A stretch of 64,000 nucleotides of DNA from Penicillium oxalicum (Eukaryota > Ascomycota > Eurotiomycetes > Eurotiales > Aspergillaceae): NCBI RefSeq assembly GCF_001723175.1, contig NC_064657.1:372001-436000 (forward strand), read 5' to 3'. Both the position numbers and the translations under genes were made by a program. This document shows, piece after piece, positions 38,995 to 50,610 of the stretch (position 1 is the first letter of the stretch; each line of letters begins with the position of its first letter). The notes under the pieces are model-generated. The model saw only the letters and a program-made list of their open reading frames with translations. It was not told where the DNA came from and searched no databases.

Positions 38995-40404
38995 TTAAGC
39001 CTCGAAGGTGAAGCTGGCGCCAACCTTGTGGGCGGCCTGGTTCAGGTTCTGGGTATCGAAAGAGGCACCCAGGCCGAGGGTGACACCAGGGCGAAGGAGA
39101 ACGTTGTAGGCCAGAGCGGCGATACCACGGTCGTTGATCTTGGCCTATGGGAGAGAAAAGAAGAAGAAATCACATCGTCAGCAATCTCTTCGCGTATATT
39201 TACATTTAAATCTTCCACGAGAGAGATGAAACATACCTTGGCGAAGGAAGAGGGGTCCAGGCGGTACTTGCTGGCAACCTCGAGGCCGACAGTGTTGCCG
39301 GAGGTGGAGTCCCAGGAAGCCTTGGCACCGGCCTCAACCTGAGCGTTGACGCGGTGGTAGTAAGAGGCGGAGAAGAGGGACAGGTTGTTGCTGGCAGTGA
39401 TGGCAGCAGAGTACTGGGGAACGGAGTAACCGACGGCAGCAGAGTACTTGGTGATGGCAGCCTTGTTGACGTCGTAGCCACCCTCAGCACCGACGAGGAA
39501 GCCCTCGTGGCCGAGGACAGCGTCGAGGTTGGCGGTGGGGCCGTTCAACAGGTCGAAGAAGGCACGGGCGTGCAGGTTGGGCTGCTTGAAGTACAGGTTG
39601 AGCTTGGCACCCTTGGACTGCTTAGCGGGCTGGTACTGAGTGAGGATCTCAGCCTTGAGGCCCTTGGCGATGTTGTTGTTGAGCTCGAGCTTGGTGTCGA
39701 GGGCGTTGGCGGTGGTCCAAGCCTGGGTCAGGGTAAGACCTGGCACGGGGGAGGAGCATTAGCTTGAAAACATGTCATAGGTTACCCGACGCGACACAAA
39801 AGGATCGACACGACAGAGAAAGTGTCGTTGGCCGAACCTTGGACGCGCCGGGATTGGGAGGTTTCATCTCTATTGGGGGGGGGGGGGGGGCCTTACCGGT
39901 GGGCGCATCAACGTACTTGGCCTCGAGCTGCAGTGGACAAGTTTTCTCAGTCAGTGAATGATCTAAAACGTATCGCCTCTCAATGCGTCGTGTCGCGCGT
40001 GAAATATCGCCGGGCTCAGCCTCGGGAGCGGGAGGGGGAAATAGAAAGAGCGAGAGAGAAGGGGGAAAAACCACTGACCTGACCAGCAATGGCACCCTCG
40101 TGAGAGGACTTGCCCTTAACGGTGAAGGTGACACCGTTGGGGGCCTTGGACTTGACCTCAAGGGAAGCTAAAGACTAATTAGCAATGACTACAACCGATC
40201 TGGGGAAGTTCAACGTACCCGGGCTGGCGTGGTAGAAGTCCTTGTTCAGGAGCTGTCGCAAGCCATCAGCTTCAAAGAATTCCTTTCTTATTTTTTTTCT
40301 CTCAACCAGAAAAAGCCGAGTAGCATCTAGCTAGCTTCGGGTTGGCTGATACGCACATCATTGGCCGCCTTGGCGATGTCGGAGAAAGCAGCAGGAGCAG
40401 ACAT
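38995..40404 (-). CDS. por1: Mitochondrial outer-membrane porin (VDAC)
   Basis: Six exons in transcript order (40404-40357, 40252-40219, 40167-40079, 39927-39897, 39739-39237, 39144-38995) give 284 aa, the standard VDAC length. The N-terminal helix MSAPAAFSDIAKAANDLLN is followed by FYHASPASLEVKSKAPNG, the start of the 19-strand beta barrel. KLNLYFKQPNLHARAFFD, LVGAEGGYDVNKAAITKYS and the C-terminal GVTLGLGASFDTQ and KVGASFTFEA match fungal porins. It forms the voltage-gated metabolite pore for ATP/ADP and small anions. Early exons are tiny (48, 34, 89 and 31 nt). The fourth intron starts GTAAGG followed immediately by 16 C residues. A CCAAT box lies about 130 nt upstream. Confidence 0.97.
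39875..39890. repeat. G16/C16 tract right after a porin splice donor
   Basis: Sixteen G on the plus strand read as C16 in the porin transcript, directly following the GTAAGG donor of intron 4. U1 pairing covers the first six intron bases, so the run begins exactly where that pairing ends. Confidence 0.8.
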
Positions 40405-41013
40405 TTTGAGGATTTGGAGACTGAAAGAATCGGTATGATTGAGGAAGAGGAAAGAAAGGGAAGGAGTGTGATGATGTTGGGGGGGGACAGGTGGGAAGGG
40501 GCCCCAGTCCACGGGCTGATTGTTACCGCGTGATTGGCCATTGCCCGGTTGCCGGGAAAGCCCGCCGAGGATGGATGAGGTGGAAGGAAAACAAATTAGG
40601 TAAGCACCGGTTGTCCGCCGGGTACCTGCTGGACGGTACCTAGCTGAGTGCTCTACGTAGGTACCAGTAATGGACCAAGCTACAAGACTCCAGACTGCGA
40701 GGGCGCTGATAGAGAGTCAGGTGATCCTGGCCCCTGGTTTGACCTGCGGCTCGGCTGGGATCGCGTGAACCATGAACGCACAGGTGATCAGACAACATGA
40801 TGGGGTCTACAGCCTCGAACGAGGAGGTGGTCTTTGCAATATATGCAAAATCGGGCAAAGACATTTACACAAGTAGAGGAGAAAGAACGTCTTGAGAGTA
40901 ATCGACTTGGGTATCTGCATGTCTTGTATTTCCCCCGTATCTCTGTCTATGTCAAGCAAGAAACAATTTAAACATCAAACATCCTCGCAGACTTTTATCG
41001 TCACAGATCTTTT
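40405..41013. other. Intergenic region between asn2 and porin
   Basis: This holds the porin promoter (minus strand, CCAAT at 40533-40537) and the 3' UTR of the asparagine synthetase gene. On the plus strand a GGGGGGGG run lies near 40481. No gene is seen. Confidence 0.6.
40533..40537 (-). promoter_or_regulatory. CCAAT box upstream of porin
   Basis: CCAAT on the minus strand (ATTGG on plus), about 130 nt upstream of the porin ATG, at a typical distance for the fungal HAP (HapB/C/E) complex that drives respiratory and mitochondrial genes. It is a single short match. Confidence 0.4.
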
Positions 41014-43438
41014 TTAGGCGGAATCGTACTTGGCGTTGTGGATCGCAATGGCACTGTGAAAGAGTTAGTCAGATTCGTCCGCACAGAGAGAAAAGCACGC
41101 GAAGCATCATCGCGTTCGTCAAGGGGGGGGAAGAGAAGGGACCACGTACCGGCCACTGGGATCACTCTGCTTGGACCATGTGGGGGTCCAGCGCTCGACG
41201 GTGCCAGCGCAAGTGGGAGGGAAGTGCTCGTCGAACATGCAGCGGTACCAGTAACTAAGAGAAAAAGAAAAGAAAAGAGTTAATGATGGCGCTTTGCACA
41301 AGGAGAGAAGGAAAGGGGGAGACATACGCCTCCTTGGTATCTGGGATGTCGGTGCCCCATTCGGGCTTGGGGTTCTTCATTTGCTCGTCGCTAATGTGCT
41401 TCTCGGCGTACTCCTTCAGCCCATCGATCCAGCTGTAGCCGACACCATCACTGAACTGCTCCTTCTGGCGCCACAGAATCTTATCGGGGAGGTAAGGGGT
41501 GGTGTCGGGCTCGTCGCTGGTGTCGAAGGCCTTGCGAATGATGTATTTCTCAATGCGGTCTTTGGTGATCATCTTCTCCTGGGGATCGACGGCCATGGAG
41601 ATCTCAAGGAACTCCTTGTCCAAGAAAGGAACACGAGCCTCCAGACCCCAGGCGGAAGTGGACTTGTTGGCGCGCAGGCAATCCGCCAAGTGCAGGTTCT
41701 TCACACGACGGACAGTCTCCTTGTGGAACTCCTCCTTGTTGGGGGCAGCGTGGAAGTAAAGGTAACCACCAAAGATCTCGTCGCTACCCTCACCGCTCAG
41801 AACCATCTTGACACCCATGGCCTTGATCTTGCGGGAGAGCAGGTACATGGGGGTCGAGGCACGGATGGTGGTCACATCGTATGTCTCCAGGTGGAAAATG
41901 ACATCTGAGAGAGCGTTCAGGCCGTCCTCGACGGTGAAAGTGAAGGCGTGGTGCTTGGTGCCCAGGAACTTGGCGACCTCCTTGGCCGCCTCAGTGTCGG
42001 GAGCACCGGGCAGACCGATAGAGAAGGAGTGAAGCTGCTGGAACGTGGTCACGGTGGACAAATCGTTCTCATCATCAATACCGACCAGTTCGTTGCCATC
42101 GGTGGCATTCTGGGCAGCCGTGCGAGCAGCCTCCTGCATGCGGAGGGTCTCCCGCTGGGCAATGGAGGCCACCAGACTAGAGTCCAGACCGCCGGACAGG
42201 AGCACACCGTAGGGAACTTCAGCCATGAGACGCTTGCGAACAGACTTCTCCAGGGAGTGACGGAGGAGCTTGTAGTCAACAGGGGTGGAGGGCACCTGCG
42301 CAGGGTCCCACCACTTGGGCTCAAAGTACCGGGTCAACTTGTCGGTCTTGGAGTCGTAGACGTGTCCGGGGGGGAAGGCGATAATGTCGTCGCAGACAGG
42401 GTGCAGCGACTTCAGTTCAGAGGCGAAGTAGACGGCACCGGGCGTCTCAGAAGAACGACCGAGGTAGAAACTGGTGATACCGATAGGATCACGAGCAGCC
42501 ACAACGCGGTCCTGCTTCTTATCCCAGAGGACCCAGGAGAACATGCCGTCCAAGTGCTTGGGGGCATCGAGGCCGTGCTCCATGTACTTTCCAGCGGCGG
42601 AGACCGTCAGTAAACCCCATCCCAAGAGAATGAAGAAAAAGAAAGGCAAATTATTGGACTTTGGTCGGGCCACATACGAGAGGAATGATGACCTCACAAT
42701 CAGAGTGGGTCTTGAAGTTGTAGCCGGTCTTGAGGGTCTTGCGCAGGATGCGGTGGTTGTAGATTTCGCCATTGACGGCGAGGGCGAGGGACTCATCATC
42801 GTTGACAAGAGGCTGGGCGCCGGAGTCTTTCACGGCAGTCCTCGTTAGTCCAGAGTACGGAGAGGCAGAGTCAATTGATTTTTCAAACAGGACGACATAC
42901 CGACGCCGACAATGCACAGACGCTCGTGGGTCAGGACTGGAAGAGGACACGGGTCAGTGGACGAGGTATGCAACAATCCTAGGGCTTGATTAAGCTTACT
43001 CGTCGAATCACCAATGAAGTTTCCGCCTGTACAGAGGGAAAAATTCGACACGTTAGTGCACTTTCTCTTGGCTCAGCCTGCATTTGGGGGCCATTGATCT
43101 CCCGTTGTATGACTCACTCCAATCGGGGCCACGGTGACGGATGCTATGAGCAGACGAAGTTAGCATAGGGATTCCGCCATTGCAGAGAAAGCAATTGCAT
43201 TCCAGAAGAGAAGGAGACTTACGCCTTGGCCATGCGCAGAGCCGTGGTCTTGAACTTCTGCACATCGGGATGGCTGTTGCGGGAGAGGGTTCAGGTTAGC
43301 ACTGAGTCAGGAGTCGCCTGGCCGAGCATGGACGCTCCCGTATTCGCGAGAACACAGGTGGATATGTAGATCTCGCGGGGCAAAGGGACAGGGGCCATCG
43401 GGTGCAGCATACTGGTGACACGCGAAGATTCCACACAT
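41014..43438 (-). CDS. asn2: Asparagine synthetase (glutamine-hydrolysing)
   Basis: Nine exons in transcript order (43438-43413, 43273-43223, 43143-43118, 43026-43000, 42936-42901, 42826-42678, 42586-41328, 41254-41150, 41053-41014) give 572 aa. The mature N-terminus is MCGIFACH, with Cys2 as the glutaminase nucleophile. The class II amidotransferase domain continues through [20 protein letters not shown] and [10 protein letters not shown]. The synthetase domain carries the ATP-pyrophosphatase P-loop [10 protein letters not shown] (SGGLDS 236-241), [18 protein letters not shown] and [11 protein letters not shown]. It converts aspartate, glutamine and ATP to asparagine, glutamate, AMP and PPi. 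The first five exons are only 26-51 nt. Three TGACTC-type sites lie upstream, implying general amino-acid control. Confidence 0.97.
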
Positions 43439-44296
43439 GATGGGTGTGAGGCGATTCAGAAATCGAGTTGATCAGAAACAATTGAAGAAGATGAAAGTAT
43501 GAAAAACAAATCACTCGAGAAGAAGAGATGACTGAATGATCGCTGGTTCCGGAGGAGGGGCCACCTTTTTTTCCACGGCGGGGCGGGGGGCGATGTCGGT
43601 ATTCCGGGACAAGTCTTTGAGTCACCGATAATGACTCGGCTCGATAAGAGGGAAACCCACTGGCCCGCGAGACTGCCTGAGTAGTCATTCCCATTAGTCG
43701 AGCGAGTCATCGCTGGGTTTCGTCCGCGGTTTAGTCATCGACCTGGCCGAGACTGTGGACTCGGGAGTGGGAGAAATTGCCAAGCAATCTTCACCATCGT
43801 GGGTGTGCATAAGACTGGCCATTTTGTCGGCGTATACATTCACGTGGTCTACCCACCTCGGTGACATGCCGACGGCTTTCCGGTCAGCAGGTATGCAGGC
43901 GATGAAACGGTCTCTTGACTCTCGGTCTCATTCCGGAGTCGCAAACGGACACCTGCACCAAAAGTAGAATCTATGCCATCGTGAATGGACCGAGGATCCG
44001 CAATAAACAACAGTCTTCACTTCATCAGGAAACGCCTTCCGATTTCATTTCAAATAACGCCGCGCTTGTGATCGGCCGCCAACTAGTGCTGACTGAAGCT
44101 TGCTTCACCGAGAAAAGAGAATCCATGCAATCGAGTCTTTCTCTCGCCCACCCAATGTCAATGTGAAAAAGAAAAAAAATTAAAGCGAGAAAGAAAATAG
44201 CAGAGGAAGGAGAAAATTGACCAGGTAAATGTAGTAAACGTGTCGCCGTGATTCTTTCATGCTGTTTTTCCGAGGGAGGATGGTGGCCTCCCCGGC
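43439..44296. other. Intergenic region between ubc9 and asn2
   Basis: This contains the asn2 promoter with the GCN4/CPC1-like cluster, and farther right the ubc9 3' UTR. No coding frame is convincing. Confidence 0.6.
43618..43709 (-). promoter_or_regulatory. Cluster of GCN4/CPC1-type sites upstream of asn2
   Basis: A full TGAGTCA at 43618-43624, TGACTC at 43632-43637 and GAGTCA (TGACTC on the other strand) at 43704-43709 lie 180-275 nt upstream of the asparagine synthetase ATG. This heptamer is the binding site of the bZIP activators Gcn4/CPC1/CpcA, which induce amino-acid biosynthesis on starvation. Asparagine synthetase is a known target class in fungi. Confidence 0.65.
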
Positions 44297-45071
44297 TTAC
44301 ATCTTGGGATTCTCCTTCACAACCTGCTTCACCCGACGTTCATACGCGGGACGATCCTTCTTGTAAAGATTGTAGGCCTCGGCCTGAGCAGGCGATTCCG
44401 GGTTGGGGTCATTAAGTAGATCCTGAATTCCGAGCAGGATCTGCTTGATGGTGATGGCAGGTCTCCACGCCTCCTCCTCATTCAAGATGGACAGACAGAC
44501 GGTGCCAGATGGGTACACATTCGGGTGGAAGAGCGGAGGTGTGAATTTGCCTGCATAGTCAAGAGGCAGCACGTCAGTATGTATTTTGACAAAAAGGCAA
44601 CAGAAAGCGAGTTGCCCGGGGAAAGATGGAACTCCAGCCTCAAAAATCGAACGAGGTTGAAGGTCAACATAAGTGAGACGATATGTCTGGATGCGGAGAT
44701 TTCTCACGTACACTTGGGAGGCTTTGTAGGATATTCTGAACGCGACACAAAACATTCACGGTCAGTAAACACACATTGGCCTAGATGGAAGGGAGAAAGC
44801 AAAAGCCTACCATCGGGGAAGATCAATTCAAGCTTGAACAGTCCATCAGCCCAGAGAGTGCCCGTCTTTCCAGGAATGGCGCATTCCCATCGCTTCAAAT
44901 CCAAGGTGGCTTGCTGAGTGCGCATGGGCTTTGCGACGAAGCCGAACGGGTGGTCACGACGCCACTGTTTCCTGTAGGGACATCTTAGTCTCAGCATACA
45001 TTACACGAGAAGCTTCATACAGCGTCGATCCCATACCGTTCTTCCTGGAGACGATTCAAGCAGAGAGACAT
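44297..45071 (-). CDS. ubc9: SUMO-conjugating enzyme UBC9
   Basis: Four exons in transcript order (45071-45037, 44971-44811, 44735-44712, 44550-44297) give 157 aa. The E2 fold is complete: [20 protein letters not shown], the UBC9-specific [26 protein letters not shown], and the HPN-containing [19 protein letters not shown] with the active-site Cys at 92. The C-terminal part reads [20 protein letters not shown] and ends KENPKM. It accepts SUMO from the Aos1/Uba2 E1 and passes it to lysines, often within psi-K-x-E motifs. Exon 3 is a 24-nt microexon. UBC9 rather than another E2 is supported by the basic N-terminal helix and the HPFGFVA segment. Confidence 0.97.
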
Positions 45072-45737
45072 GAGGGCGGGTTTCAGGTGCGGAGAGGCTC
45101 AATAGGGCTAGAGGAACCGAACTTCGGCCGAGGTAAGGAGGGAAAGTTTATGATGTTGAATGGGATTGATTAGATTTCTGAGAAAAGCCAATTTCCCAAG
45201 AGTCAGGTACGCAATCAAACAGCGTTATATGTCTAAACAAAGAACAAATCACGTCGCTGTCGCATCGATCGATTGAGAGATCATCTGCCAGGCGGCCCCG
45301 CCAGGTAGCTTAGGTAATCAATGTACGATGGGCCTGGCACATGCATGGATCTGATGGACCTACGAACCTAAAATAGGCAATTCCCCCAATCCATCCATAT
45401 CCATTTCGCAGCTAAACGAATGGAATCGGTGGATCTATTACCTCCTCGCCATGGATCAACTCACAGCGTTACTCTGCCATGTCAGATACACCGAAGTCTT
45501 TCTTCTTGTACTTTCCTTCTCGCCTCGATGTCGCGGAATCAGTCCAGGCAAGTACCCCAAGGACATGAATCCATCAATCGATGCACTGTAAATACGGATT
45601 TGGAAGTGCAGTAGCAGGACGAAATGATCGGAACAATGGGTCTTCAGTCATTTGACTTGGTGTGTTGTTCAAAGCTTGGATCCTTACTCGGATAAAATAA
45701 ACAACACCACTTCCATGTTCGGGAAGAAGAAACGATT
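45072..45737. other. Intergenic region between the SPF45-like gene and ubc9
   Basis: This holds the ubc9 promoter and the 3' UTR of the SPF45-like gene, both minus strand. Nothing else is recognised. Confidence 0.6.
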
Positions 45738-47613
45738 TCAGTCAACATATATCCCCTGTTCAAACTTCTCGGGATCGAAAAATCGGGCGGATATTGCGTT
45801 TCCATTGAAAATTCGTCCCTCCAGGGCATTCACGGCCTTGAAACCAGGCAATTGTCAATATAATGTTCGAAGGGTTCACATGTACACAGCGATCACCGAG
45901 AAAGGAAAACTCACCCGTAAAGCAGAGAGCTCGTTCGTAAACTTGACAAAGACAGGCATGGGTGGACCACTGTCGCGGGCGATATAGACGCGCTCCACTC
46001 GACCGTACTGAATATTGGTCAAAAACTTGACTTCTCTTGATCATCAGGAATGTCTCGTACCTTTTCATTGCACTCCTCGCCAATCTCCTGCATCAAACCA
46101 CCCCCCTCGCGGTTCAACTCTTCATCTAGATCCATGCCATCCAGCATCCCGTGAAGAACGACAACAGGGCTCATCTGTCCAAACTTGCCCCCGTCGTCAT
46201 CCTTCGTCTTCCTGCCTCCAATGATCTTGCCACGTCCCCCAGGTCCTGCAAAACCTCCCCCTTCGGAATCCGGTCGCTTTTTTCTCTTTTCGACCTTCAC
46301 TTGAAGGGGGTTGACAATGCCGGAGCCTGTCGCACCTAGGCCTGAGCCCTTGGTCCAACCATATTTGGCCAATTGACGCTCTGCAAAGCCCTTTTGGCCC
46401 GGACGCTTGGACCGAGGTGCATCCTCACTGTCTTCTGCTTCAGGTGGTTCCTCGCTCGCAAGCATTTGCTCCAGTTCCGCTTCAGAGGCTGGTATATCTT
46501 CGGGAGGTGGGGGGAGGCTATATCGGACTGGAGCACGGGAAATGGTTGCTGAACTCGGCTGGAAAGCATCGAGTGGTCGAGCTGCAGGCAGAGTTGGCGT
46601 GGAACCCGACGTCGGTGGGTTTGAGGGTTGCTGTGGCAGGGGACTGTCCCCAGGCGGAGGAGGGGGAGAGTCTTCTGTAGCCTGGGGCGGAGGGGGAATC
46701 TCGACATGGGCTGAAGGGTCCGATGCACCAGTCGCCGCTTGACTCATGCGTGCGCGGCGTGCGAATGCATCCTCTCCGGTAGGATCGTCAGGGAGATCGG
46801 CTGCAGGCGGTGGAGGTGGTGGAATATCGTTGAGATTCGGTGGTGGCGCAAAGCTTGCTGGAGGAGCAAAAGAGCCTAAATAAACTCTGTCAGCTTTTCC
46901 TATCATTCCTTTGCAAAGGGTTCAGATGGGATGAGCCTACGATTCACCGGTCTTTCATCATCGCTGTCTGAGTCTGGCGTTGGCGAGCGCTTCATGCGAT
47001 GCGCATACAGACGATCCTTCCATTCCCGGATCTCGAGGACTTTTTCATCACTGTGCCGATACTCCTCGTAATTGTTGGGTCGGGATGGGTCATATATGTC
47101 ATCCCAATTCTGCATGACCATCTGTAGTTCACGATTCTTCTTGCGTTTTTTCCTTCCCCCTCGTTGTCTCTTCTCACCCACGTAGTAGTCAAAATCGTCC
47201 TCTTCCGTGGCAGCCCAGTCTTCCAATTTGCTTTTCGCCGGTGCTGTGGCAGAAGTCCCTGCTTGGGTTGTGTGAGATGATAGTCCTGTCTTCGGAAGTG
47301 TCGGCTTCGGCTTAGGTTTCTGGTTTAGCTGCGGCCGCTTAGTGGGCTGAAATCGCAGGAAAGCTGCTCCATAGAAATCCTGTGAGCGACTATCATTTCG
47401 AGACCGTCATGGGGAAGCTTTTCACAAAGTACCGGGATTGAGCTGCTGTTTCTTTGCAGCAGATTCGTCGGTTTCCGTATCGGCCTCGGAGCTCTGCTTG
47501 AAAACAACTGGCGCACGGGAGATTGACCCTGGAGTCGATTCCGCCGAGGGATCGAGTAAATTTGCATAGAGCGACAACTTCCCCCCCTTTGAAGGCGGAA
47601 CATCTGGAGCCAT
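45738..47613 (-). CDS. SPF45-like splicing factor with G-patch and UHM-type RRM
   Basis: Five exons in transcript order (47613-47433, 47363-46941, 46875-46061, 46007-45915, 45836-45738) give 536 aa. The N-terminal half is charged and disordered, with a basic KRQRGGRKKRKKN patch and NWDDIYDPSRPNNYEEY, a motif typical of SPF45/RBM17 relatives. A Pro-rich region follows. The G-patch is at about 363-402 (KGFAERQLAKYGWTKGSGLG), and the C-terminal RRM runs from about 438 (VVVLHGMLDGMDLDEEL) to FVKFTNELSALRAV and ISARFFDPEKF. The R-F-F at 522-524 is the R-x-F signature of a U2AF-homology motif, which binds Trp-containing ligand motifs of SF1, U2AF and SF3B1. The likely role is 3' splice-site selection in the nucleus. 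Exon 2 starts after GGAGCAG; the nearer CACAG would break frame. Confidence 0.9.
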
Positions 47614-48441
47614 ACTGAGAGCGTATCAGGGCGATTGTAAAGGACAATCCTTGAATTCCATCCGAGAAAGCGGCAATGGCGATGATGTCCTACGATGATA
47701 AGAAGCTGATGTTTGACTTGTTTGCACTCCAGGCCCGCGGCGATAAAACGGTCGGAGACAGGATTCTTATCGCAGATACCCGGGGGGGGGGTGCTTAGTA
47801 TCGAATGTACCCGACGCAGTTGACGCATGAGAAGTTAGCAAATGCAGAGCTTCAGCCACCAGGGAATACACCTTCACTCGAGACAATAGCCTTCAGCCCC
47901 TTGGCTATGATTTGTATCTCGCGCGCATGAGCAGCTCACCGAACGAGCGAGTTCCACTGCCTGGTGTCCCAGTCAAAGTCTCCGGGTACATAACTGAACA
48001 GCCGACCAGCCCATGTGGTTCGCCAGCGGTTGCTTTATTCTATGGGAGGAAAAAAGACAACGAACGGTACGATTTCAATCGAATATCTCTCAAAATATCA
48101 AGTCATAGTACGATGTTCTTTTTCGCACTCTTACACACGTACATTGAGAATCGGCTCCTGTAACAATACTACAGTTGCATGCCTGGATGTATTGTACGGT
48201 AGCTCTGTTCTTACCAGTTGGTACGCACAGGACTCTCCCGTAGATTTAAGCATGCCGATGGATCTCCCCCTGGCTCAGACCACTCCAGTCTCCAATGGTC
48301 CTGTCCCGTGTCGCCCCACGTGGAGAATGTCTCCCACCTCGTTCACTCCAGGCATGATTATTATTTCCTCCGTGGTGAGACCTCTTCACCACCACAACTT
48401 TCCTTGACACACATTCTTTTTTTTTCGTTTGAGGGGAGATC
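47614..48441. other. Divergent promoter region, SPF45-like gene / desaturase gene
   Basis: About 830 nt between divergent genes. It contains a G10 run at 47782-47791 and a T-rich stretch at 48417-48426 just before the desaturase start. No gene is seen. Confidence 0.6.
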
Positions 48442-49960
48442 ATGCCTTCAGTCGTTGAAACACAGGCCCCCCACCTTCGGGTGTCGGCTACGAAAGCAGA
48501 ATCATCGGGAGTTACAGAAAATCTCTCGACGAGAATTACACCCCCCGAGACCTCCTCGGTCGACGATCACTTTTTCTGGACCTACACAGAGGAACCACAC
48601 CGGTCAAGGCGGCAAGCAATCATCAAGGCTCATCCAGAGGTATGTGCTGAAAAGCTGCTTCAGATGTCGGTGTTCCGGCTCAGAGCTCAGAATAGCCCTT
48701 TGAATCCTTGAGCGGCAAAATAACAACACCATTCCCCGGTACACTGCCAATGTCAGTGAAACCCCTTTGCTAATTCCGTATTTTGAGCTTCTAGGTGACC
48801 AAGCTCTGTGGTCCTGAGCCATTGACCAAATGGACCGTTCTTCTTGTGGTCTCCATCCAGTTGACCTGTGCCTACCTTCTCCGAAACACCTCAATCCTCG
48901 ACTGGCGATTCCTCGCCACAGCGTACGTGGTGGGAGCAACAGCAAACCAAAACCTCTTCCTTGCGATCCATGAAATCTCCCATAATCTGGCCTTCCGGTC
49001 TCCCATAGCCAATCGTCTGCTGGCCATCTTTGCAAACTTGCCAATTGGACTGCCATACAGCGCCGCGTTCCGGGTGAGTCCCCTTTAGCATCAACGATCT
49101 CAATCAGAACATCTCGAAGACATAGCAAGACTAATTTTCCATCTCATCTGCAGCCTTACCACCTCACTCACCACAAATCTCTCGGTGTCAATGGTCTGGA
49201 CACCGATCTTCCCACTGCACTAGAAGCATTCTTGCTTGACTCCATCCTCGGCAAAACGTTCTTTTGCACGTTCCAAATCCTCTTCTACGCCGTGCGGCCT
49301 ATGTTCATCTACAGCCCTCCGTTCACTTCCATCCATCTCCTCAACCTGATCGTTCAGCTGTCCTTCGATTACGCCCTCACGAAGTCCACCAACTCTCTCC
49401 AACCCTTCTACTATTTCATTGCCAGCTCCTTCCTGGCAGGCTCTCTGCACCCGTGTGCCGGCCACTTCATCGCTGAACACTACTTCTTCTCCAACGTGGC
49501 CTCTGGCGGCACTGAGTCCATTGCTCAGCTCAAGCAGAAGCCCGGCACAGAAGTGGACGCTTCCCACCCGCTCAGCTCCCTTGCTCCGCCAGAGACTTAC
49601 TCCTACTACGGTCCATTGAACATCCTGACCTACAACGTGGGCTTGCACAACGAGCACCACGACTTTCCAGCCATCCCCTGGACCAGACTACACAAGTTAC
49701 ACTCGATCGCGAAGGAATTTTACGAGCCGCTGCCCTGCCATCGCAGCTGGGTGTGGGTGATCTGGACCTTCATTTTGGACAAGAACGTCGGCCTCTGGTG
49801 CCGAGTGAAGCGTGCGGACGGCGGTCGTATCGTTGGCGGTGGTAGTGGGACTTCTGGCAAGAAGTCCACAGGGCGCAGTGGAGAAGGTATCTCGGCCGAG
49901 TCGGCGGGCCCGGCTGGCGAAGAGGGTGATGGGTGGAAAGAAAGTGAACTTCAGCTGTAG
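48442..49960 (+). CDS. des1: Sphingolipid (dihydroceramide) delta-4 desaturase
   Basis: Three exons (48442-48639, 48795-49073, 49154-49960) give 427 aa. The N-terminal lipid-desaturase segment includes DHFFWTYTEEPHRSRR and AIIKAHPEVTKLCGPEP. Membrane spans flank three histidine clusters that bind the di-iron centre: HEISHN (125-130), HLTHH (162-166) and HNEHHDF (from 324). It introduces the 4,5-trans double bond into dihydroceramide in the ER, using cytochrome b5 electrons, and in filamentous fungi it feeds the glucosylceramide branch. The C-terminal 60 residues are Gly/Ser/Glu-rich and poorly conserved. The family call is secure: these histidine spacings with the long LPTALEAFLLDS-LGK segment match DES1/DEGS proteins. 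Confidence 0.95.
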
Positions 49961-50610
49961 ACTATGCGTCTGTCCTGTTTCTGCTCTGTATATCCTGCAT
50001 CCCTTTCAAGACGCCTGATTCGAGAATTGGACCATTCCTTTTGCGCTTAGTCTAGAGAATCTTGAAGAGCAGGCTTTCATGCGAACCACTGTCGGGAAAA
50101 TCAACTCTCTCCAATCGGTGTACTTTCTTGTGAAAAGCAAGAGGATCGATCTGATACTGCAGAGCGAAGCTTTGGGCGTGTAAACAATTACTCTATCATT
50201 GCGGATTTCAATGAGGAGGAAATGCAAGACAGGTGCTTAGTCCGTTCATCATAAAATATTAGACACACAAATAAGGACATTGTAGGGAATAAGGGGGTGG
50301 GGGAGAACCGAATGGGACGAGGATACTTCGACAAGATCGAGAATTCCACATGGGGCCGGGTAGTAAGATAGAGGAGTATGAAAGGCAGGAGGAAGGAAAA
50401 TTGAGCAAGGAAAAATATGGGGTGACAGATTCAGCAGGAGGCTGATGCTGAAATCAAAACGACAGGCTCTTCGAACAAGAGGGAGGGGTCAGGGCTAGAC
50501 ATGAGGCGGATGATGCGAAGCCGGAGCAGGATAGAGGAAACGTTGAGATCGTAAAAGAAGAGGACTAGCCAGATCCGATGAGGCGGAACCGGTCCATCCA
50601 CGCAGCAGGT
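49961..50610. other. Convergent intergenic region, desaturase / VAP gene
   Basis: The 3' flanks of two converging genes. The plus strand from 50280 to 50520 is purine-rich. No gene is seen. Confidence 0.6.

Noticed and set aside
41948..42613. 221-codon plus-strand frame
   Set aside because: Antisense shadow of asparagine synthetase exon 7.
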